Shown here in pieces: positions 14,120 to 24,885 of a stretch of 64,000 nucleotides of DNA. The DNA comes from Luteimonas sp. MC1572 (GTDB lineage Bacteria > Pseudomonadota > Gammaproteobacteria > Xanthomonadales > Xanthomonadaceae). The stretch covers positions 1,364,001 through 1,428,000 of the forward strand of contig NZ_CP067112.1 of the NCBI RefSeq assembly GCF_016615815.1, written 5' to 3'. The position numbers were made by a program, and so were the translations under genes. Positions within the stretch are counted from its first letter, which is position 1, and each line of letters begins with the position of its first letter. The notes beneath the pieces were generated by a model. That model was not told where the DNA came from. It saw only the letters and a program-made list of their open reading frames with translations, and ran no database searches.

Positions 14120-15309
14120 GCGGGCGCCGTGCCGCCCGCGGCGACGTGGTGGCCTGCATCCACGAGTTCGGCCACGGCGTTGGCGGCCTCGCGCGAAGCG
14201 TCGCGGCGCAGCATCAGGTGCAGTTCGCGGTAGCGCGGCGCGAGTGCCGCGACCGCGTCCGGGTCGGCGAACCAGGCCAGCACCGCATCCGCAAGCTTCT
14301 CCGGCGTGCAGTCGTCCTGCATCAGTTCCGGGGCGATGGTGTCGCCGGCCAGCACGTTGGGCAGCGCATAGCGGTCGACCTTCAGCAGGCCCAGGCCCTT
14401 GACGATGGCGTGGGTGGTCGGCGAGATCCGGTAGCCGACCACCATCGGCCGCTTGGCCAGCATGGTTTCGAGCGTCGCGGTGCCGGAGGCCAGCAGCACG
14501 ACGTCCGCGGCGAACATCGCGTCGCGCGCCTGTCCGTCCAGCAGGTGGGCGCCGGGCAGGGCGTGTGCGGGATCCGCGAGCAGGCCGGACAGCGCGGCGC
14601 GGCAGGCGGCGTTGGCCGCCGGCACCAGGACCTGCAGGCCGGGAATGCGCTGCCCGACCAGAGCGGAAGCCGCGAGAAAGGCGGGGCCGAGGCGTCCGAT
14701 CTCGCCGAGCCGCGAGCCGGGCAGCACGGCCAGCACCGGTGCATCTGCGGACAGGCCCAGCCGTGCGCGGGCGGCGGCGCGATCCGGCTCGAGCGGCATG
14801 GCGTCGGCCATCGGGTGGCCGACGAAGCGCGCGTCCACGCCGTGGCGGGCGTAGATCGCCGGCTCCATCGGGAACAGGCACAGCACGCGATCGGCGCTGC
14901 GCCCGATCTTCGCCGCGCGCCCCTGGCGCCAGGCCCAGACCGAGGGGCTGACGTAATGCACGGTGCGGATGCCACGGCCCTTGAGCTGGCGCTCGAGCCC
15001 GAGGTTGAAATCCGGCGCATCGATGCCGATGAACACGTCCGGACGCCAGTCGACAAGGCGCTTGCGCAGTCCGCGCCGCAGCGCCAGCAGCCGCGGCAGG
15101 TGCGCCAGCACTTCGCTGAGGCCCATCACCGCCAGCTCGCCGGCGTCGTGCCAGGTGTCCACGCCGGCCGCGCGCATCGCATCGCCACCGACACCGGCGA
15201 ACACGGCATCCGGAAAGCGCGCCTGAAGGCTCTCGACCAGTCCCGCGCCGAGCAGGTCGCCCGAGGCCTCGCCGGCCACCAGCGCGAAGCGCGGCGCGCG
15301 CGCGCTCAC
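14116..15309 (-). CDS. lpxB: Lipid-A-disaccharide synthase
   Basis: 397 residues. Condenses UDP-diacylglucosamine with lipid X to form the beta-1,6 disaccharide of lipid A, at the inner face of the cytoplasmic membrane. [19 protein letters not shown] at the N-terminus, [20 protein letters not shown] and [13 protein letters not shown] are GT19 family landmarks. The start codon is GTG (15309), overlapping the lpxA stop as GTGA. Part of the lpxD-fabZ-lpxA-lpxB-rnhB chain of overlapping genes. Confidence 0.96.
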   Translation of the reverse strand: MSARAPRFALVAGEASGDLLGAGLVESLQARFPDAVFAGVGGDAMRAAGVDTWHDAGELAVMGLSEVLAHLPRLLALRRGLRKRLVDWRPDVFIGIDAPDFNLGLERQLKGRGIRTVHYVSPSVWAWRQGRAAKIGRSADRVLCLFPMEPAIYARHGVDARFVGHPMADAMPLEPDRAAARARLGLSADAPVLAVLPGSRLGEIGRLGPAFLAASALVGQRIPGLQVLVPAANAACRAALSGLLADPAHALPGAHLLDGQARDAMFAADVVLLASGTATLETMLAKRPMVVGYRISPTTHAIVKGLGLLKVDRYALPNVLAGDTIAPELMQDDCTPEKLADAVLAWFADPDAVAALAPRYRELHLMLRRDASREAANAVAELVDAGHHVAAGGTAPA

Positions 15310-16091
15310 CGCAGCAGCGGCCGTTCGCCGGCCTCGATGAAGGCGAGCATGCGCCGCACGTCCTCGCTGTCGGCGGCCATCGCCGCGAGCTTGGCGCGCG
15401 CGTCATCGAGGCTGTCGCCGGACATGTACACCGCGCGGTAGGCGCGGCGGATCGCGGCGATGCGTTCGCCGTCGAAACCGCGGCGCTTCAGGCCTTCGGC
15501 GTTGATCCCGCGCGGCCGCCCGTAGCCGTCCTGCGCCACCATCAGGTAGGGCGCGACGTCGCCGTTGACGAACGCCCCCATGCCGACGAACGCGTGGTCG
15601 CCGACCCGGCAGAACTGGTGCACCCCGGCAAAACCGCTGAGGATCACGTGGTCGCCCACCGAGACGTGGCCGGCGAGCGATGCGTTGTTGGAAAACACGC
15701 AATGGCTGCCGACCATGCAGTCGTGCGCCACGTGCGCGTAGGCGAGGAACCAGTTGTCGTCGCCGATGCGCGTGATGCCGCCGCCGCCCGCGGTGCCGCG
15801 GCTGATGGTCACGAACTCGCGGATGACGTTGCGGTCGCCGATCTCAAGCTCGACGCGCTCGCCGCGGTATTTCTTGTCCTGCGGCTCGCCACCGATCGCC
15901 GCGTGGCCGTGGACATGGTTGTCGCGCCCGATGCGGGTGGGCCCCTGGATGCTGCAGTGGGCGCCGATGCGGCTGCCGTCGCCGATCTCGACGCCGGCGC
16001 CGATGAAGGTGAACGGGCCGATGTCGACCCCTTCGCCGATCCGCGCAGCAGGATCGACGACCGCGCTGGCGTGGATCGTCGTGGCGGCCAT
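15306..16091 (-). CDS. lpxA: Acyl-ACP--UDP-N-acetylglucosamine O-acyltransferase
   Basis: 261 residues (E. coli 262). First step of lipid A synthesis, acylating the 3-OH of UDP-GlcNAc. The N-terminal two thirds are left-handed parallel beta-helix hexapeptide repeats ([57 protein letters not shown]). The catalytic His lies in the [18 protein letters not shown] segment. The C-terminal helical domain ([20 protein letters not shown]) is typical. One base separates it from fabZ, and lpxB overlaps its stop. Confidence 0.96.
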   Translation of the reverse strand: MAATTIHASAVVDPAARIGEGVDIGPFTFIGAGVEIGDGSRIGAHCSIQGPTRIGRDNHVHGHAAIGGEPQDKKYRGERVELEIGDRNVIREFVTISRGTAGGGGITRIGDDNWFLAYAHVAHDCMVGSHCVFSNNASLAGHVSVGDHVILSGFAGVHQFCRVGDHAFVGMGAFVNGDVAPYLMVAQDGYGRPRGINAEGLKRRGFDGERIAAIRRAYRAVYMSGDSLDDARAKLAAMAADSEDVRRMLAFIEAGERPLLR

Positions 16092-16092
16092 C

Positions 16093-16551
16093 TCAGTCCT
16101 TGACCTCGGCGCAGAGGATGTCGGCGCTCGCGACCTGTTCGCCGTCGACGCTGGCGAGGCCGCAATAGAGCGTCATGTTGCGGATCTCGCGCTTGATGGT
16201 GACTTCGAGGTCGAGGCGGTCGCCCGGTTCGACCATGCGCGAGAAGCGCGCGTTGTCGATCTTGACCAGGTACGACAGGCGGCCCTCGGCGGTGCCGCCC
16301 TGCGACAGCTGCGTGAGCACGCCGCCAGCCTGCGCGAGTGCTTCGACCACCAGCACCCCCGGCATCACCGGGCGGTCGGGGAAGTGCCCCTGGAAATAGG
16401 CTTCGTTCACCGTGACGTTCTTGTAGGCGAGGACGCGCTTGTGCGCCTCGAACTCGACCACGCGGTCGACCAGCAGGAACGGATAACGGTGCGGCAGCAT
16501 GGTGCGGATCGCGTTGACGCCGATCGGCAGCTGCACGGCGGGTGGTGTCAT
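16093..16551 (-). CDS. fabZ: 3-hydroxyacyl-[acyl-carrier-protein] dehydratase FabZ
   Basis: 152 residues, a single hot-dog fold. It dehydrates 3-hydroxyacyl-ACP in fatty acid elongation and competes with LpxA/LpxD for hydroxyacyl-[20 protein letters not shown] and [25 protein letters not shown] carry the catalytic His and Glu. It starts 4 bp inside the end of lpxD and ends 1 bp before lpxA, so the three are almost certainly co-translated and share regulation. Confidence 0.97.
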   Translation of the reverse strand: MTPPAVQLPIGVNAIRTMLPHRYPFLLVDRVVEFEAHKRVLAYKNVTVNEAYFQGHFPDRPVMPGVLVVEALAQAGGVLTQLSQGGTAEGRLSYLVKIDNARFSRMVEPGDRLDLEVTIKREIRNMTLYCGLASVDGEQVASADILCAEVKD

Positions 16552-17579
16552 GGTGTCTCCTTGTCGAGTCGCTGCACCTGCCGGGCCAGCGCGTCGAGTT
16601 GCCTGAAGCGAGCGGCGCTCTTGCGCCAGCTGCGGTTGTCCATCAATGGCGTGCCGGAAGAATACTCGCCCGGCGCGTCGATCGAACTGGTGACCAGCGC
16701 CATCGCGGTGATCACCACGCGGTCGCAGACGGTGATGTGGCCGACGATGCCGGCGCCGCCGCCGACCAGGCAGTAGCGGCCGATCACCGCGCTGCCGGCA
16801 ACTGCCACGCAGCCGGCCATCGCGGTGTGCGCGCCGATGCGGACGTTGTGGCCGACCTGGATCTGGTTGTCGAGGCGCACGTCATCCTCGAGCACGGTGT
16901 CTTCGATGGCACCGCGGTCGATGGTTGTGTTGGCGCCGATCTCGCAGTCGTCCCCGACCACAACGCCGCCCTGCTGCGGGACCTTGATCCAGCGGCCGCC
17001 GTCCATCGCCAGCCCGAAGCCGTCGGCGCCGAGCACGGCACCCGGGTGGATCAGCACGCGTTCGCCAAGGCGGACGCGGCGTACCAGCGTGACCCGCGCC
17101 ACGAGGCGGCTGCCCGCGCCGACGACGCAATCCTCGCCGACCACGCAGCCAGGCCCGACGATCGCGCCGGCGCCGACCACCGACCGTTCGCCGATGAAAG
17201 CCAAGGGGCCGATCTCGGCGGAAGGATCGATGCGCGCGCCGGCCTCGACCACCGCGCTGGCGTGCACGCCGGGGCGCGGCGCCTGCGGCGGATCGAACAG
17301 TGCCGCGATGTGCGCGAACGCCACGTAGGGATCGCGGGCGACCAGCAGGGTGCGACCCAGGCCATCGGCGTCGGCATCGGCTTCGCCCACGACCACCACG
17401 CCCGCCGCCGAGCCCGCCAGCTGGCTGCGGTAGCGCGGGTTGGAGAGGAACGACAGCTGCCTCGGACCGGCGCCGGACAGCGTGGCGACCGCGTCGACCT
17501 CGGTCTCGCCGTCACCGCGCAGCACCAGCCCGAAGCGCTCGGCCAGCGCCGCCGCCGTCAGGGTCGTCGTCGAGTGCAT
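16548..17579 (-). CDS. lpxD: UDP-3-O-(3-hydroxyacyl)glucosamine N-acyltransferase
   Basis: 343 residues. Third enzyme of lipid A synthesis. The N-terminal uridine-binding domain (LSGAGPRQLSFLSNPRYRSQL) is followed by hexapeptide beta-helix repeats (VHASAVVEAGARIDPSAEIG, IGPLAFIGERSVVGAGAIVG, NTTIDRGAIEDTVLEDDV). The catalytic His region is IQVGHNVRIGAHTAMAGCVA. ATG 17579 is preferred over an in-frame ATG at 17609, which would run into the end of bamA. It follows bamA by 13 bp with no skp/ompH gene between them. Confidence 0.95.
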   Translation of the reverse strand: MHSTTTLTAAALAERFGLVLRGDGETEVDAVATLSGAGPRQLSFLSNPRYRSQLAGSAAGVVVVGEADADADGLGRTLLVARDPYVAFAHIAALFDPPQAPRPGVHASAVVEAGARIDPSAEIGPLAFIGERSVVGAGAIVGPGCVVGEDCVVGAGSRLVARVTLVRRVRLGERVLIHPGAVLGADGFGLAMDGGRWIKVPQQGGVVVGDDCEIGANTTIDRGAIEDTVLEDDVRLDNQIQVGHNVRIGAHTAMAGCVAVAGSAVIGRYCLVGGGAGIVGHITVCDRVVITAMALVTSSIDAPGEYSSGTPLMDNRSWRKSAARFRQLDALARQVQRLDKETP

Positions 17580-17592
17580 GGAATGCCCGCCG

Positions 17593-20055
17593 TTAGAACG
17601 CGCCGCCAAAGGTGAACTGCAGGCGCTCGATCTCGTCGCCTTCCTTCTTGCGGAGCGGGAACGCGTAGCTGATCGAGATCGGGCCGACCGGTGCGCGCCA
17701 CATCAGCGCCACGCCCGCCGACGAACGCAGCTCGCCGGTGTCGAACGCGTCGACGTCCTTGAACACGTTGCCGAAGTCGACGAACGCCGAGATGCGCGCT
17801 GCCGGCGAGTCGAGCAGCGTCGGGAAGAACATCTCCAATGCGCCGATGGTCTTCACCGCGCCGCCGATCACCTGCCGGTAGCTGCTGTTGAACGCGGTTT
17901 CGCGCGGGCCCAGCGTGTTGTCGCGGAAGCCGCGCACCGAGCGCGCGCCGCCGGCGTAGAAGTTCTCGAAGAACGGCAGGCCGTCGGCGATCGCGTTGCG
18001 GCGCTGCGGCAGGTCGTCCGTGTCCTCGGGCGAGTCGGGATCGAAGACGATGCCCTGGAGCGCATTGCCATAGCTGTCGCCGTAGCCGATCTCGGCGCGG
18101 GTGTTGAGCACCAGCGCGCGCGAAATGGGCCAGTACTTGGAGAACTCGTAGTTGAGCTTGTAGTACTCGGCGGTGGAGCCGGGCAGGGTGACCTCGGCCG
18201 AGACGCGCTGCAGGGTGCCGCGGCTCGGCTGCAGGAAGTCGTTGCGGGTGTCGCGGGCCCAGCCCACTTCGCCGCGCCAGGCGTGGAAGGTGCGCTGGCC
18301 GATGACATCGATGTAATCGACGATCGACTGCGGCGAACTGCCGCGGAAGGCGAAGATCTGGTTGCTGTCGATGCCGAACATGGCGGAGAAGCTGTCGTGT
18401 TCGGAGATCGGGATCCCGAGCATGACCTGCGCGGCGCGGCTGGTCGACGAATACTGCGCGGTGTTGAACTCAGAGTTGTCGAACTCGCGCCACCAGACGT
18501 TGTAGCCGAGCGACAGGCCGTTGTCGGTGAAGTACGGGTTCACGTACGAGAACGAGTAGCGCTGCAGGTAGACGTTGCGCTGCGCCTCGATCGAGATCCG
18601 GTTGCCGCTGCCGAGGAAGTTGTTCTGCGACAGCTGCACAGAGGTGGTCATGCCGCTCAGTTGCGAATAGCCGAGGCCGAACATGAAGCTGCCCGACGTG
18701 GTCTCGGTGACGCTGAACTCCACGTCGACCAGGTCGTTGCTGCCGGTGACGGGCTTGCTCTCGACGTTGACGCTGCCGGATTCGAAGAAGCCGAGGCGCT
18801 GCAGGCGGACCTTGGAACGGTCGATCGCGGCCTGCGAGTACCACGTGCCCTCGAACTGGCGCATCTCGCGGCGCATGACTTCGTCGGAAGTGCGCGAGTT
18901 GCCCTTGAACACGATGCGTCGCACGCTGACGCGCGGGCCCGGGACGACCTGCAGGTTGATCGACACCTTGCGGTTCTCGCGGTCGATGTCCGGGATCACG
19001 TTGACCTGGGCAAAGGCGTAGCCGATGTTGCTGAGCGTGGCGGTGATCTGGTCGGAACTGAATTCGAGCAGGGCGCGCGAGAACGACATGCCGGACTGCA
19101 TCAGCACCAGCTTCTGGATCTCCTCCTTGGGCAGCACCGTGTCGCCGGTCACCTCGACCTTGTCGACGGTGAACACCTCGCCTTCGGTGAGCCCGGCGGT
19201 GATGTACATCTCGCGGCGATCGGGGCTGATCGCAACCTGGATGTTGTCCTCGCTGAAGTCGACGTAGCCGCGGTCGAGGTAGAAGTTGCGCAGCTTCTCG
19301 CGATCGCCCTCGAGCTTCTCGCGCGAGTACTGGTCGTCGCGGCGGTACCAGCTCAGCCAGTTGCTCTCGCCGGACTCCCAGCTGTCGGTCAGCTGTTCGT
19401 CGTCGAAGGTCTCGTTGCCGACCAGGTTGATGTGGCTGATCTTGGCCGCCTTGCCTTCCTTGACGTTGATGGTCACGTCGACGCGGTTGCGGTCGAGCGG
19501 CGACACGGTCGGCGTGATCTCGACGTTGTACTTGCCGCGGTTGTTGTACTGGCGGGTCAGTTCCTGGGTTACGCGGTCGAGCGCGAGGCGGTCGAAGGTC
19601 TCGCCCTCGGACAGGCCGATGTCGCGCAGCCCCTTGGTGAGGTCCTCGGTCTTGATGTCCTTGTTGCCGGCAAGCGTCAGCTTGTTGATGGCGGGACGCT
19701 CGGTCACCGTCACCACCAGGATGTCGCCCTGGCGGCCGATGCGGACGTCCTCGAAGAACCCGGTCTTGTAGAGCGCGCGGATGGCGTCGCCGACACGGCT
19801 GCCATCGACGGTATCGCCGCGTTCGATCGGCAGGTACGTGAATACGGTGCCGGCGCCGATGCGCTGCAGGCCGTCGACACGGATGTCGCTGACCGTGAAG
19901 GCACCGCGGGTCATGGCGGATGTGGCCGGCGCGGCGGGCTGCGGCGCGAAGCCGAATGCGGCCTGCGGATCGACCGGCTGCTGGGCCAGGGCCGGGGTCG
20001 CAAGCGACGAAGCCAGGGCGAGGGCGAGCAGGCGGCGTTTCGGGTATCGCGTCAT
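17593..20055 (-). CDS. bamA: Outer membrane protein assembly factor BamA
   Basis: 820 residues. Core of the BAM complex, which folds beta-barrels into the outer membrane. A signal peptide (KRRLLALALASSLATPALAQQ) is followed by five POTRA domains from about residue 45 to 450 (FTVSDIRVDGLQRIGAGTVF opens the first). A C-terminal 16-strand barrel then contains the conserved barrel loop GGARSVRGFRDNTLGP and ends in FTFGGAF with a terminal Phe. The first ATG is at 20055; the preceding in-frame codon at 20058 is TTG. It lies between rseP and lpxD in an envelope biogenesis operon. Confidence 0.96.
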   Translation of the reverse strand: MTRYPKRRLLALALASSLATPALAQQPVDPQAAFGFAPQPAAPATSAMTRGAFTVSDIRVDGLQRIGAGTVFTYLPIERGDTVDGSRVGDAIRALYKTGFFEDVRIGRQGDILVVTVTERPAINKLTLAGNKDIKTEDLTKGLRDIGLSEGETFDRLALDRVTQELTRQYNNRGKYNVEITPTVSPLDRNRVDVTINVKEGKAAKISHINLVGNETFDDEQLTDSWESGESNWLSWYRRDDQYSREKLEGDREKLRNFYLDRGYVDFSEDNIQVAISPDRREMYITAGLTEGEVFTVDKVEVTGDTVLPKEEIQKLVLMQSGMSFSRALLEFSSDQITATLSNIGYAFAQVNVIPDIDRENRKVSINLQVVPGPRVSVRRIVFKGNSRTSDEVMRREMRQFEGTWYSQAAIDRSKVRLQRLGFFESGSVNVESKPVTGSNDLVDVEFSVTETTSGSFMFGLGYSQLSGMTTSVQLSQNNFLGSGNRISIEAQRNVYLQRYSFSYVNPYFTDNGLSLGYNVWWREFDNSEFNTAQYSSTSRAAQVMLGIPISEHDSFSAMFGIDSNQIFAFRGSSPQSIVDYIDVIGQRTFHAWRGEVGWARDTRNDFLQPSRGTLQRVSAEVTLPGSTAEYYKLNYEFSKYWPISRALVLNTRAEIGYGDSYGNALQGIVFDPDSPEDTDDLPQRRNAIADGLPFFENFYAGGARSVRGFRDNTLGPRETAFNSSYRQVIGGAVKTIGALEMFFPTLLDSPAARISAFVDFGNVFKDVDAFDTGELRSSAGVALMWRAPVGPISISYAFPLRKKEGDEIERLQFTFGGAF

Positions 20056-20118
20056 CAAATGCGTCCGGGTATGGCGGTTCGGGGGTGTGCGTGTCGTGCA
20101 GCGGTCTTGCGGGTGGCG

Positions 20119-21474
20119 TCAGCGCACCAGTTGCAGAATGTCGTTGTAGAACGCGAGGCCCATCAGGCCGGCGAGCATCGCAAGTCCGACGTACTGGCCG
20201 GCAACCATCGCGCGCTCGCCGAGCGGGCTGCCCTTGACCAACTCGATAAGGTAATACAACAGGTGACCGCCGTCCAAGATCGGGATCGGCAGCAGGTTGA
20301 TGATGGCCAGGCTCAGCGAGAGGAGGGCGAGGAAACTGAGGAACCACGCGGCGCCCAGATTGGCCGATGCGTTGGCATAGCGGGCGATGGTGATCGGCCC
20401 GGAGACGTTCTCCGCCGAAGCGCGGCCGGTCAGCAGGCGCCTGATCATGCCGAGCGAGTCGCTGGCCAGGCGGCCGGTCTCGGCCACCGCGGCAGGCAGG
20501 GCGGCCAGCGGGCCGTGGCGCAGCAGGGCATCCGGCGTCGGCGCCTGCGCGGTGTCGGGAGTGATGCCCAGCGCCCAGAAAGGCGCGCGGCCTTCCACTT
20601 CAGCCAGGGTGGGGGTGAGTTCCAGTGCCAGGCGCTCGCCGTCGCGCTGCACCTCCACCATGCCCGCGCCGCCCTGCTCGCCGAGGGCCTGCACCAGCGG
20701 GCCGATGGCGTCGAAGGAATCGACGGGGCTGCCATCGATGGCGGTGATGCGGTCGCCGTCGGCCAGCACGCCCCAGGCGGCGCTGTCCTCGCGCACGCTG
20801 CCCACGATCGCCGGCAGCAGGTGGCTGCGCGGCACCAGGCCGATGGCGCGGACCGCGCGGCGCTCGTCCATGTCCGCGGGCAGCGAGGCCAGCCGCAGGG
20901 TGCGGGTGGCTTCGTCGCCCGCGGCGGTGCGCACGCGCACGTCGAGGTCACCGCGGTCCATGGCCGCCGTCGTCAGCGCGATCGCCGCCTCGCTCCAGGT
21001 CGGCGTGGCGCGTTCGCCGACGGCGAGCACCGTGTCGCCGCGCGCCAAGCCGGCTTCGGCGGCGATGCCCTGGACCTGGCCCAGCACCGGCAGGAAATCA
21101 GGGCGGCCGATCACGAACATCGCCCACAGCAGCGCGATGCACAGCAACAGGTTGGCGAGCGGGCCGGCGGCGACGATGGCGATCCGGCGCCACACCGACT
21201 GGCGGTTGAAGGCCTGCGAGGCCTCGGCGGGGTCGACGTCGCCTTCGCGCTCGTCGAGCATCTTCACGTAACCGCCCAGCGGCAGCGCGGCGATCACGTA
21301 CTCGGTACCGTCGCGACCGCGACGCGACCACAGCGGCTTGCCGAAGCCGATCGAAAAGCGAAGCACCTTGACGCCGTTGCGGCGCGCCACCCAGTAGTGG
21401 CCGAACTCGTGGAACGTCACCAGCACGCCAAGGCTGACGATCATCCACCACACCGAACCGAGGAACGTACTCAT
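20119..21474 (-). CDS. rseP: Site-2 RIP metalloprotease RseP
   Basis: 451 residues (E. coli 450). Intramembrane zinc protease that cleaves anti-sigma factor RseA and remnant signal peptides. The zinc site HEFGH is at 22-26 in the first membrane helix, and the third ligand lies in NLLPIPILDGGHLLYYLIE near the C-terminus. Between them are PDZ-like segments (LPVLGQVQGIAAEAGLARGD, ADGDRITAIDGSPVDSF). It lies 23 bp downstream of dxr and 60 bp upstream of bamA. Confidence 0.96.
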   Translation of the reverse strand: MSTFLGSVWWMIVSLGVLVTFHEFGHYWVARRNGVKVLRFSIGFGKPLWSRRGRDGTEYVIAALPLGGYVKMLDEREGDVDPAEASQAFNRQSVWRRIAIVAAGPLANLLLCIALLWAMFVIGRPDFLPVLGQVQGIAAEAGLARGDTVLAVGERATPTWSEAAIALTTAAMDRGDLDVRVRTAAGDEATRTLRLASLPADMDERRAVRAIGLVPRSHLLPAIVGSVREDSAAWGVLADGDRITAIDGSPVDSFDAIGPLVQALGEQGGAGMVEVQRDGERLALELTPTLAEVEGRAPFWALGITPDTAQAPTPDALLRHGPLAALPAAVAETGRLASDSLGMIRRLLTGRASAENVSGPITIARYANASANLGAAWFLSFLALLSLSLAIINLLPIPILDGGHLLYYLIELVKGSPLGERAMVAGQYVGLAMLAGLMGLAFYNDILQLVR

Positions 21475-21497
21475 GGGGGGGCGCGGATCCGTGTGCG

Positions 21498-22667
21498 TCA
21501 GGCGGGGTGGCGGGACAGTGCGGCGCTGGCGACGCGGCGTGCTTCAGCGTCGGCTTCGCGCAGTGCGTCGAGCGTGTCTGCGGCGCGTGCAGGCAGCGCC
21601 TCCAATGTCTCTTCGACGAGCACGGGAATGGACAGGAAGCCTACCCGGCCCTGAAGGAAGGCTGAAACCGCGACTTCGTTGGCGGCATTGAGCACCGCAG
21701 GTGCTGTTCCACCAGCGGCCAGGGCGGCATAGGCCAGGCGCAGGCAGGGGAAGGCGGCGGTGTCGGGCGCCTCGAAGTCGAGCCGCCCGTGCGCCAGCAG
21801 GTCGAGGCCAGCGACGCCCGACTGCACCCGTTCCGGCCAACCCAGGCCGACCGCGAGCGCCGTGCGCATGTCGGGCAGTCCAAGCTGGGCGAGGGTGGAG
21901 CCGTCGATGAACTCGACCAGCGAATGCACCAGGCTCTGCGGGTGGACCAGCACGTCGACCCGCTCCGGCGGCAGGCCGAACAGGTGGCAGGCCTCGATCA
22001 CTTCGAGGCCCTTGTTCATCAGCGTGGCCGAATCCACCGAGATCTTGGGCCCCATCGACCACTTCGGGTGGGCCACGGCCTGCGCCGGGGTGACGTTGGC
22101 CAGCGTGGCGCGATCGCGTCCGCGGAACGGCCCGCCGGATGCGGTCAGCACGATGCGCCGCACGCCTGCGCCGGCGCCGTCGCGCGGCAGGCACTGGAAG
22201 ATGGCGTTGTGCTCGCTGTCGATCGGGATGATCCGCGCGCCGCCGTCGCGGGCCGCGGCCATCATCAGCTCGCCGGCGAGCACCAGCGATTCCTTGTTGG
22301 CCAGCAGCAGGCGCTTGCCGGCGCGTGCCGCGGCGAGGGTGGAGTCGAGGCCGGCGGCGCCGACGATCGCGGCGACCACGGTGTCGCAGCCAGGCCCGGA
22401 GGCAAGCGCGTCGATGGCCGCAGCGCCGGCATGTGCGCGGGTGGCCAGGCCTGCATCGGCGAGGCCGTCGCGAAGTGCCGCGAAGCCCGCTTCATCGGCG
22501 ATCACCGCATCGTCCGGCCGATGCCTGCGGCACAGCGCGACCAGTGCGGCGACATTGCTGCCGGCGGCCAGCACGCTGGCGCGCATCGTATCGGGATGGC
22601 GCGCCACGACGTCGAGCGCGGACGCGCCGATCGAGCCGGTCGCGCCGAGGATCGCCACGCGTTGCAT
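21498..22667 (-). CDS. dxr: 1-deoxy-D-xylulose-5-phosphate reductoisomerase
   Basis: 389 residues (E. coli 398). Second step of the MEP isoprenoid pathway, NADPH-dependent. The nucleotide-binding loop is [18 protein letters not shown] at 4-21. [30 protein letters not shown] (metal and substrate Glu/Asn) and [27 protein letters not shown], the flexible-loop and metal region, are all present. The ATG overlaps the cdsA stop by one base (TGATG), so the two are translationally coupled. With ispA and uppS in the window it supplies prenyl precursors for cell-wall lipid carrier. Confidence 0.96.
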   Translation of the reverse strand: MQRVAILGATGSIGASALDVVARHPDTMRASVLAAGSNVAALVALCRRHRPDDAVIADEAGFAALRDGLADAGLATRAHAGAAAIDALASGPGCDTVVAAIVGAAGLDSTLAAARAGKRLLLANKESLVLAGELMMAAARDGGARIIPIDSEHNAIFQCLPRDGAGAGVRRIVLTASGGPFRGRDRATLANVTPAQAVAHPKWSMGPKISVDSATLMNKGLEVIEACHLFGLPPERVDVLVHPQSLVHSLVEFIDGSTLAQLGLPDMRTALAVGLGWPERVQSGVAGLDLLAHGRLDFEAPDTAAFPCLRLAYAALAAGGTAPAVLNAANEVAVSAFLQGRVGFLSIPVLVEETLEALPARAADTLDALREADAEARRVASAALSRHPA

Positions 22668-23491
22668 CAGAAGCCCAGCCAGAACTTGCCCAGCGCGAAC
22701 ACCGGGAGTGCGGCGAGCACACTGTCGAGGCGGTCCATGACTCCGCCATGGCCGGGGATCAGGTTGCCCGAGTCCTTGGCGCCGACGTGGCGCTTGAGCA
22801 GGCTCTCGAACAGGTCGCCGACGACCGAGAACAGCACGGTCAACAGCGCCACCAGTGCCACGAGGGCCAAGTGGGACGGCTGCGTGCCCAGCAGCCAGGC
22901 GCCGAGCACCGCGACCACGATGCCCGCCGCCAGGCCGCCGACCAGGCCGGCGACGGTCTTGTTGGGGCTGATGCGCGGCGCCAGCTTGCGCTTGCCCCAT
23001 GCACGGCCGGCGAAATAGGCGCCGGTATCGGTGGCCCAGATGATGCCCAGGGCCAGCAGCAGCCAGCCCGGTCCGTCGTGATGCAGCAGGGCGAGTGCGC
23101 ACCACGCGGGGATCACCGCGAGCGTCGCCGCCGCCAGCTTGAACACGCGCGCATTGGTGTCGTGGTCGGAGGCGAAGTCGTAATGCACGAGCCACAGCAT
23201 GGCGAGCAGCCACCACACCACGCCCACCACCAGCGCGAGCTTGAACAGCACCATGGTCCCGCCCGAGCCACCGGTGGCCCAGGCCAGGGCGACCATCAGC
23301 AGCAGGTTGAGCACCAGCAGCGCGCCGCGTGCCAGCGTGTCCTCGATCTCGGCCAGGGCGAACCACTCCCACATGCCGGCCAGGAAGATGACCGCGGCAA
23401 GCAGCACCATCCACTGGGTCGGCAGCAGGAGCACGGCCGCGATGGCGGCCGGTCCCATGATGAAGGCGGCGATGAGGCGGGTTCGGGTCAT
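22667..23491 (-). CDS. cdsA: Phosphatidate cytidylyltransferase
   Basis: 274 residues, multi-pass inner membrane protein that makes CDP-diacylglycerol from phosphatidate and CTP. The family signature is clearly present near the C-terminus: [20 protein letters not shown] followed by GVMDRLD, matching the S-x-x-K-R...K-D...H-G-G-x-x-D-R-x-D pattern. It overlaps uppS by 4 bp upstream and dxr by 1 bp downstream. Confidence 0.96.
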   Translation of the reverse strand: MTRTRLIAAFIMGPAAIAAVLLLPTQWMVLLAAVIFLAGMWEWFALAEIEDTLARGALLVLNLLLMVALAWATGGSGGTMVLFKLALVVGVVWWLLAMLWLVHYDFASDHDTNARVFKLAAATLAVIPAWCALALLHHDGPGWLLLALGIIWATDTGAYFAGRAWGKRKLAPRISPNKTVAGLVGGLAAGIVVAVLGAWLLGTQPSHLALVALVALLTVLFSVVGDLFESLLKRHVGAKDSGNLIPGHGGVMDRLDSVLAALPVFALGKFWLGF

Positions 23492-24258
23492 TGGGTCCGG
23501 GTGTCCGTGGTCGGGGCGGCGGCCACGGCCACCTGTTCGCCGGTCAGCCCGAAACGGCGCTCGCGGCTGGCGAAGGCGTCGAGCGCCTGTTCAAGCGTGG
23601 CGACATCGAGGTCGGGCCACAGCAGGTCGGTGAACCAGAGTTCGGTATAGGCCAGCTGCCACAGCAGGAAATTGCTGATGCGCAGGTCGCCGCCGGTGCG
23701 GATGAAGAGGTCCGGGGCCGGCACGTCGGCCAGCGCAAGGCGTGCGGCGAGTGCGGACTCGTCGATGTCTTCGGGCGACATGCGGCCAGCGGCCACTTCC
23801 GCGGCCAGCTCACGCGCGGCGCGGGCGATGTCCTGCCGCCCGCCATAGCTGGCGGCGATCGACAGCGCCAACCGGGTGTTGCCCGCGGTCAACGCCTCGG
23901 CCGCCTGCATGCGGCTGGCGATGGCGGGGTCGAAGCGGCTGCGCTCGCCGATGAAACGCACGCGCACGCCGCGCCGGTGCAATTCGCCGACTTCGCGATC
24001 CAGGGCGTTGAGGAACAGCTTCATAAGCGCCCCGACTTCGTCGGCGGGGCGGCCCCAGTTTTCGCTGGAGAACGCGAACAGCGTCAGCGCTTCGATGCCG
24101 CGTTCAATGCAGAAATCGATGCACAGGTTGACCGCGCGCGCGCCGGCGCGATGGCCGATCGCGCGCGGGCGCTTGCGACGTGCGGCCCAGCGGCCGTTGC
24201 CGTCCATGATGACGGCCACGTGGCGCGGTACCGGTTGCGGTGTGGCGGAGGCGCTCAT
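23488..24258 (-). CDS. uppS: Undecaprenyl diphosphate synthase (cis-prenyltransferase)
   Basis: 256 residues (E. coli 253). Extends FPP with eight IPP units to C55-PP, the lipid carrier for peptidoglycan and O-antigen. Conserved region I is [16 protein letters not shown], with the catalytic Asp in [19 protein letters not shown] and [19 protein letters not shown], followed by a Trp-rich acidic end region, are the IPP-binding regions. It ends inside cdsA (ATGA overlap) and begins 10 bp after frr. Confidence 0.96.
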   Translation of the reverse strand: MSASATPQPVPRHVAVIMDGNGRWAARRKRPRAIGHRAGARAVNLCIDFCIERGIEALTLFAFSSENWGRPADEVGALMKLFLNALDREVGELHRRGVRVRFIGERSRFDPAIASRMQAAEALTAGNTRLALSIAASYGGRQDIARAARELAAEVAAGRMSPEDIDESALAARLALADVPAPDLFIRTGGDLRISNFLLWQLAYTELWFTDLLWPDLDVATLEQALDAFASRERRFGLTGEQVAVAAAPTTDTRTQ

Positions 24259-24268
24259 CGTGCCGCCA

Positions 24269-24826
24269 TCAGACCGCCATCAGCTCCTGCTCCTTGGCCT
24301 TGACCACCTCATCGACATCCTTGATCGCCTCGTCGGTGATCTTCTGGATCTCGGTTTCGCTGCGGCGCTCGTCATCCTCGGAGATCGCCTTCTCCTTCAG
24401 CATGTCCTTGACCTGCTGGTTGGCGTCGCGGCGGATGTTGCGGATCGCGACCTTCGCGCTCTCGCCTTCGCTGTGCACGACCTTGGTCAGGTCACGGCGG
24501 CGCTCTTCGGTCAGCGCCGGCAGGTTGATGCGGATGACCATGCCCGAGGTGTTGGGCGTCAGGCCGAGGTCGGAGGCCAGGATCGCCTTCTCCACGGCAC
24601 TGACCATCTGCTTTTCCCAGGGCGTGATGGTCAGGGTGCGCGCGTCGCTGACCGTGACCGAGGCGACCTGCGTCAGCGGCATGTCGGAGCCGTAATAGTT
24701 GACCCTCAGGTGGTCGACCAGCGCGGTGGAGGCGCGCCCGGTGCGCACCTTGCCCAGGTCGTGGCGCAGGGCCTCGACGCTCTTCGCCATGCGCGCTTGC
24801 GCGTCTTTCTTGATCTGGTTGGGCAT
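24269..24826 (-). CDS. frr: Ribosome recycling factor
   Basis: 185 residues, exactly the E. coli length. With EF-G it splits post-termination ribosomes. The two-domain pattern is intact: a three-helix bundle at the N-terminus ([24 protein letters not shown]) and C-terminus ([19 protein letters not shown]), and the beta domain with [17 protein letters not shown] and [19 protein letters not shown]. The start at 24826 gives the standard [11 protein letters not shown]-terminus. The usual pyrH-frr adjacency is broken by a CDF transporter gene. Confidence 0.97.
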   Translation of the reverse strand: MPNQIKKDAQARMAKSVEALRHDLGKVRTGRASTALVDHLRVNYYGSDMPLTQVASVTVSDARTLTITPWEKQMVSAVEKAILASDLGLTPNTSGMVIRINLPALTEERRRDLTKVVHSEGESAKVAIRNIRRDANQQVKDMLKEKAISEDDERRSETEIQKITDEAIKDVDEVVKAKEQELMAV

Positions 24827-24885
24827 CGTGGCCTCGCTGCGGGTAAGCAAGCGGCGGATTATAGGCGATGCCGCGACGCGCGGCC

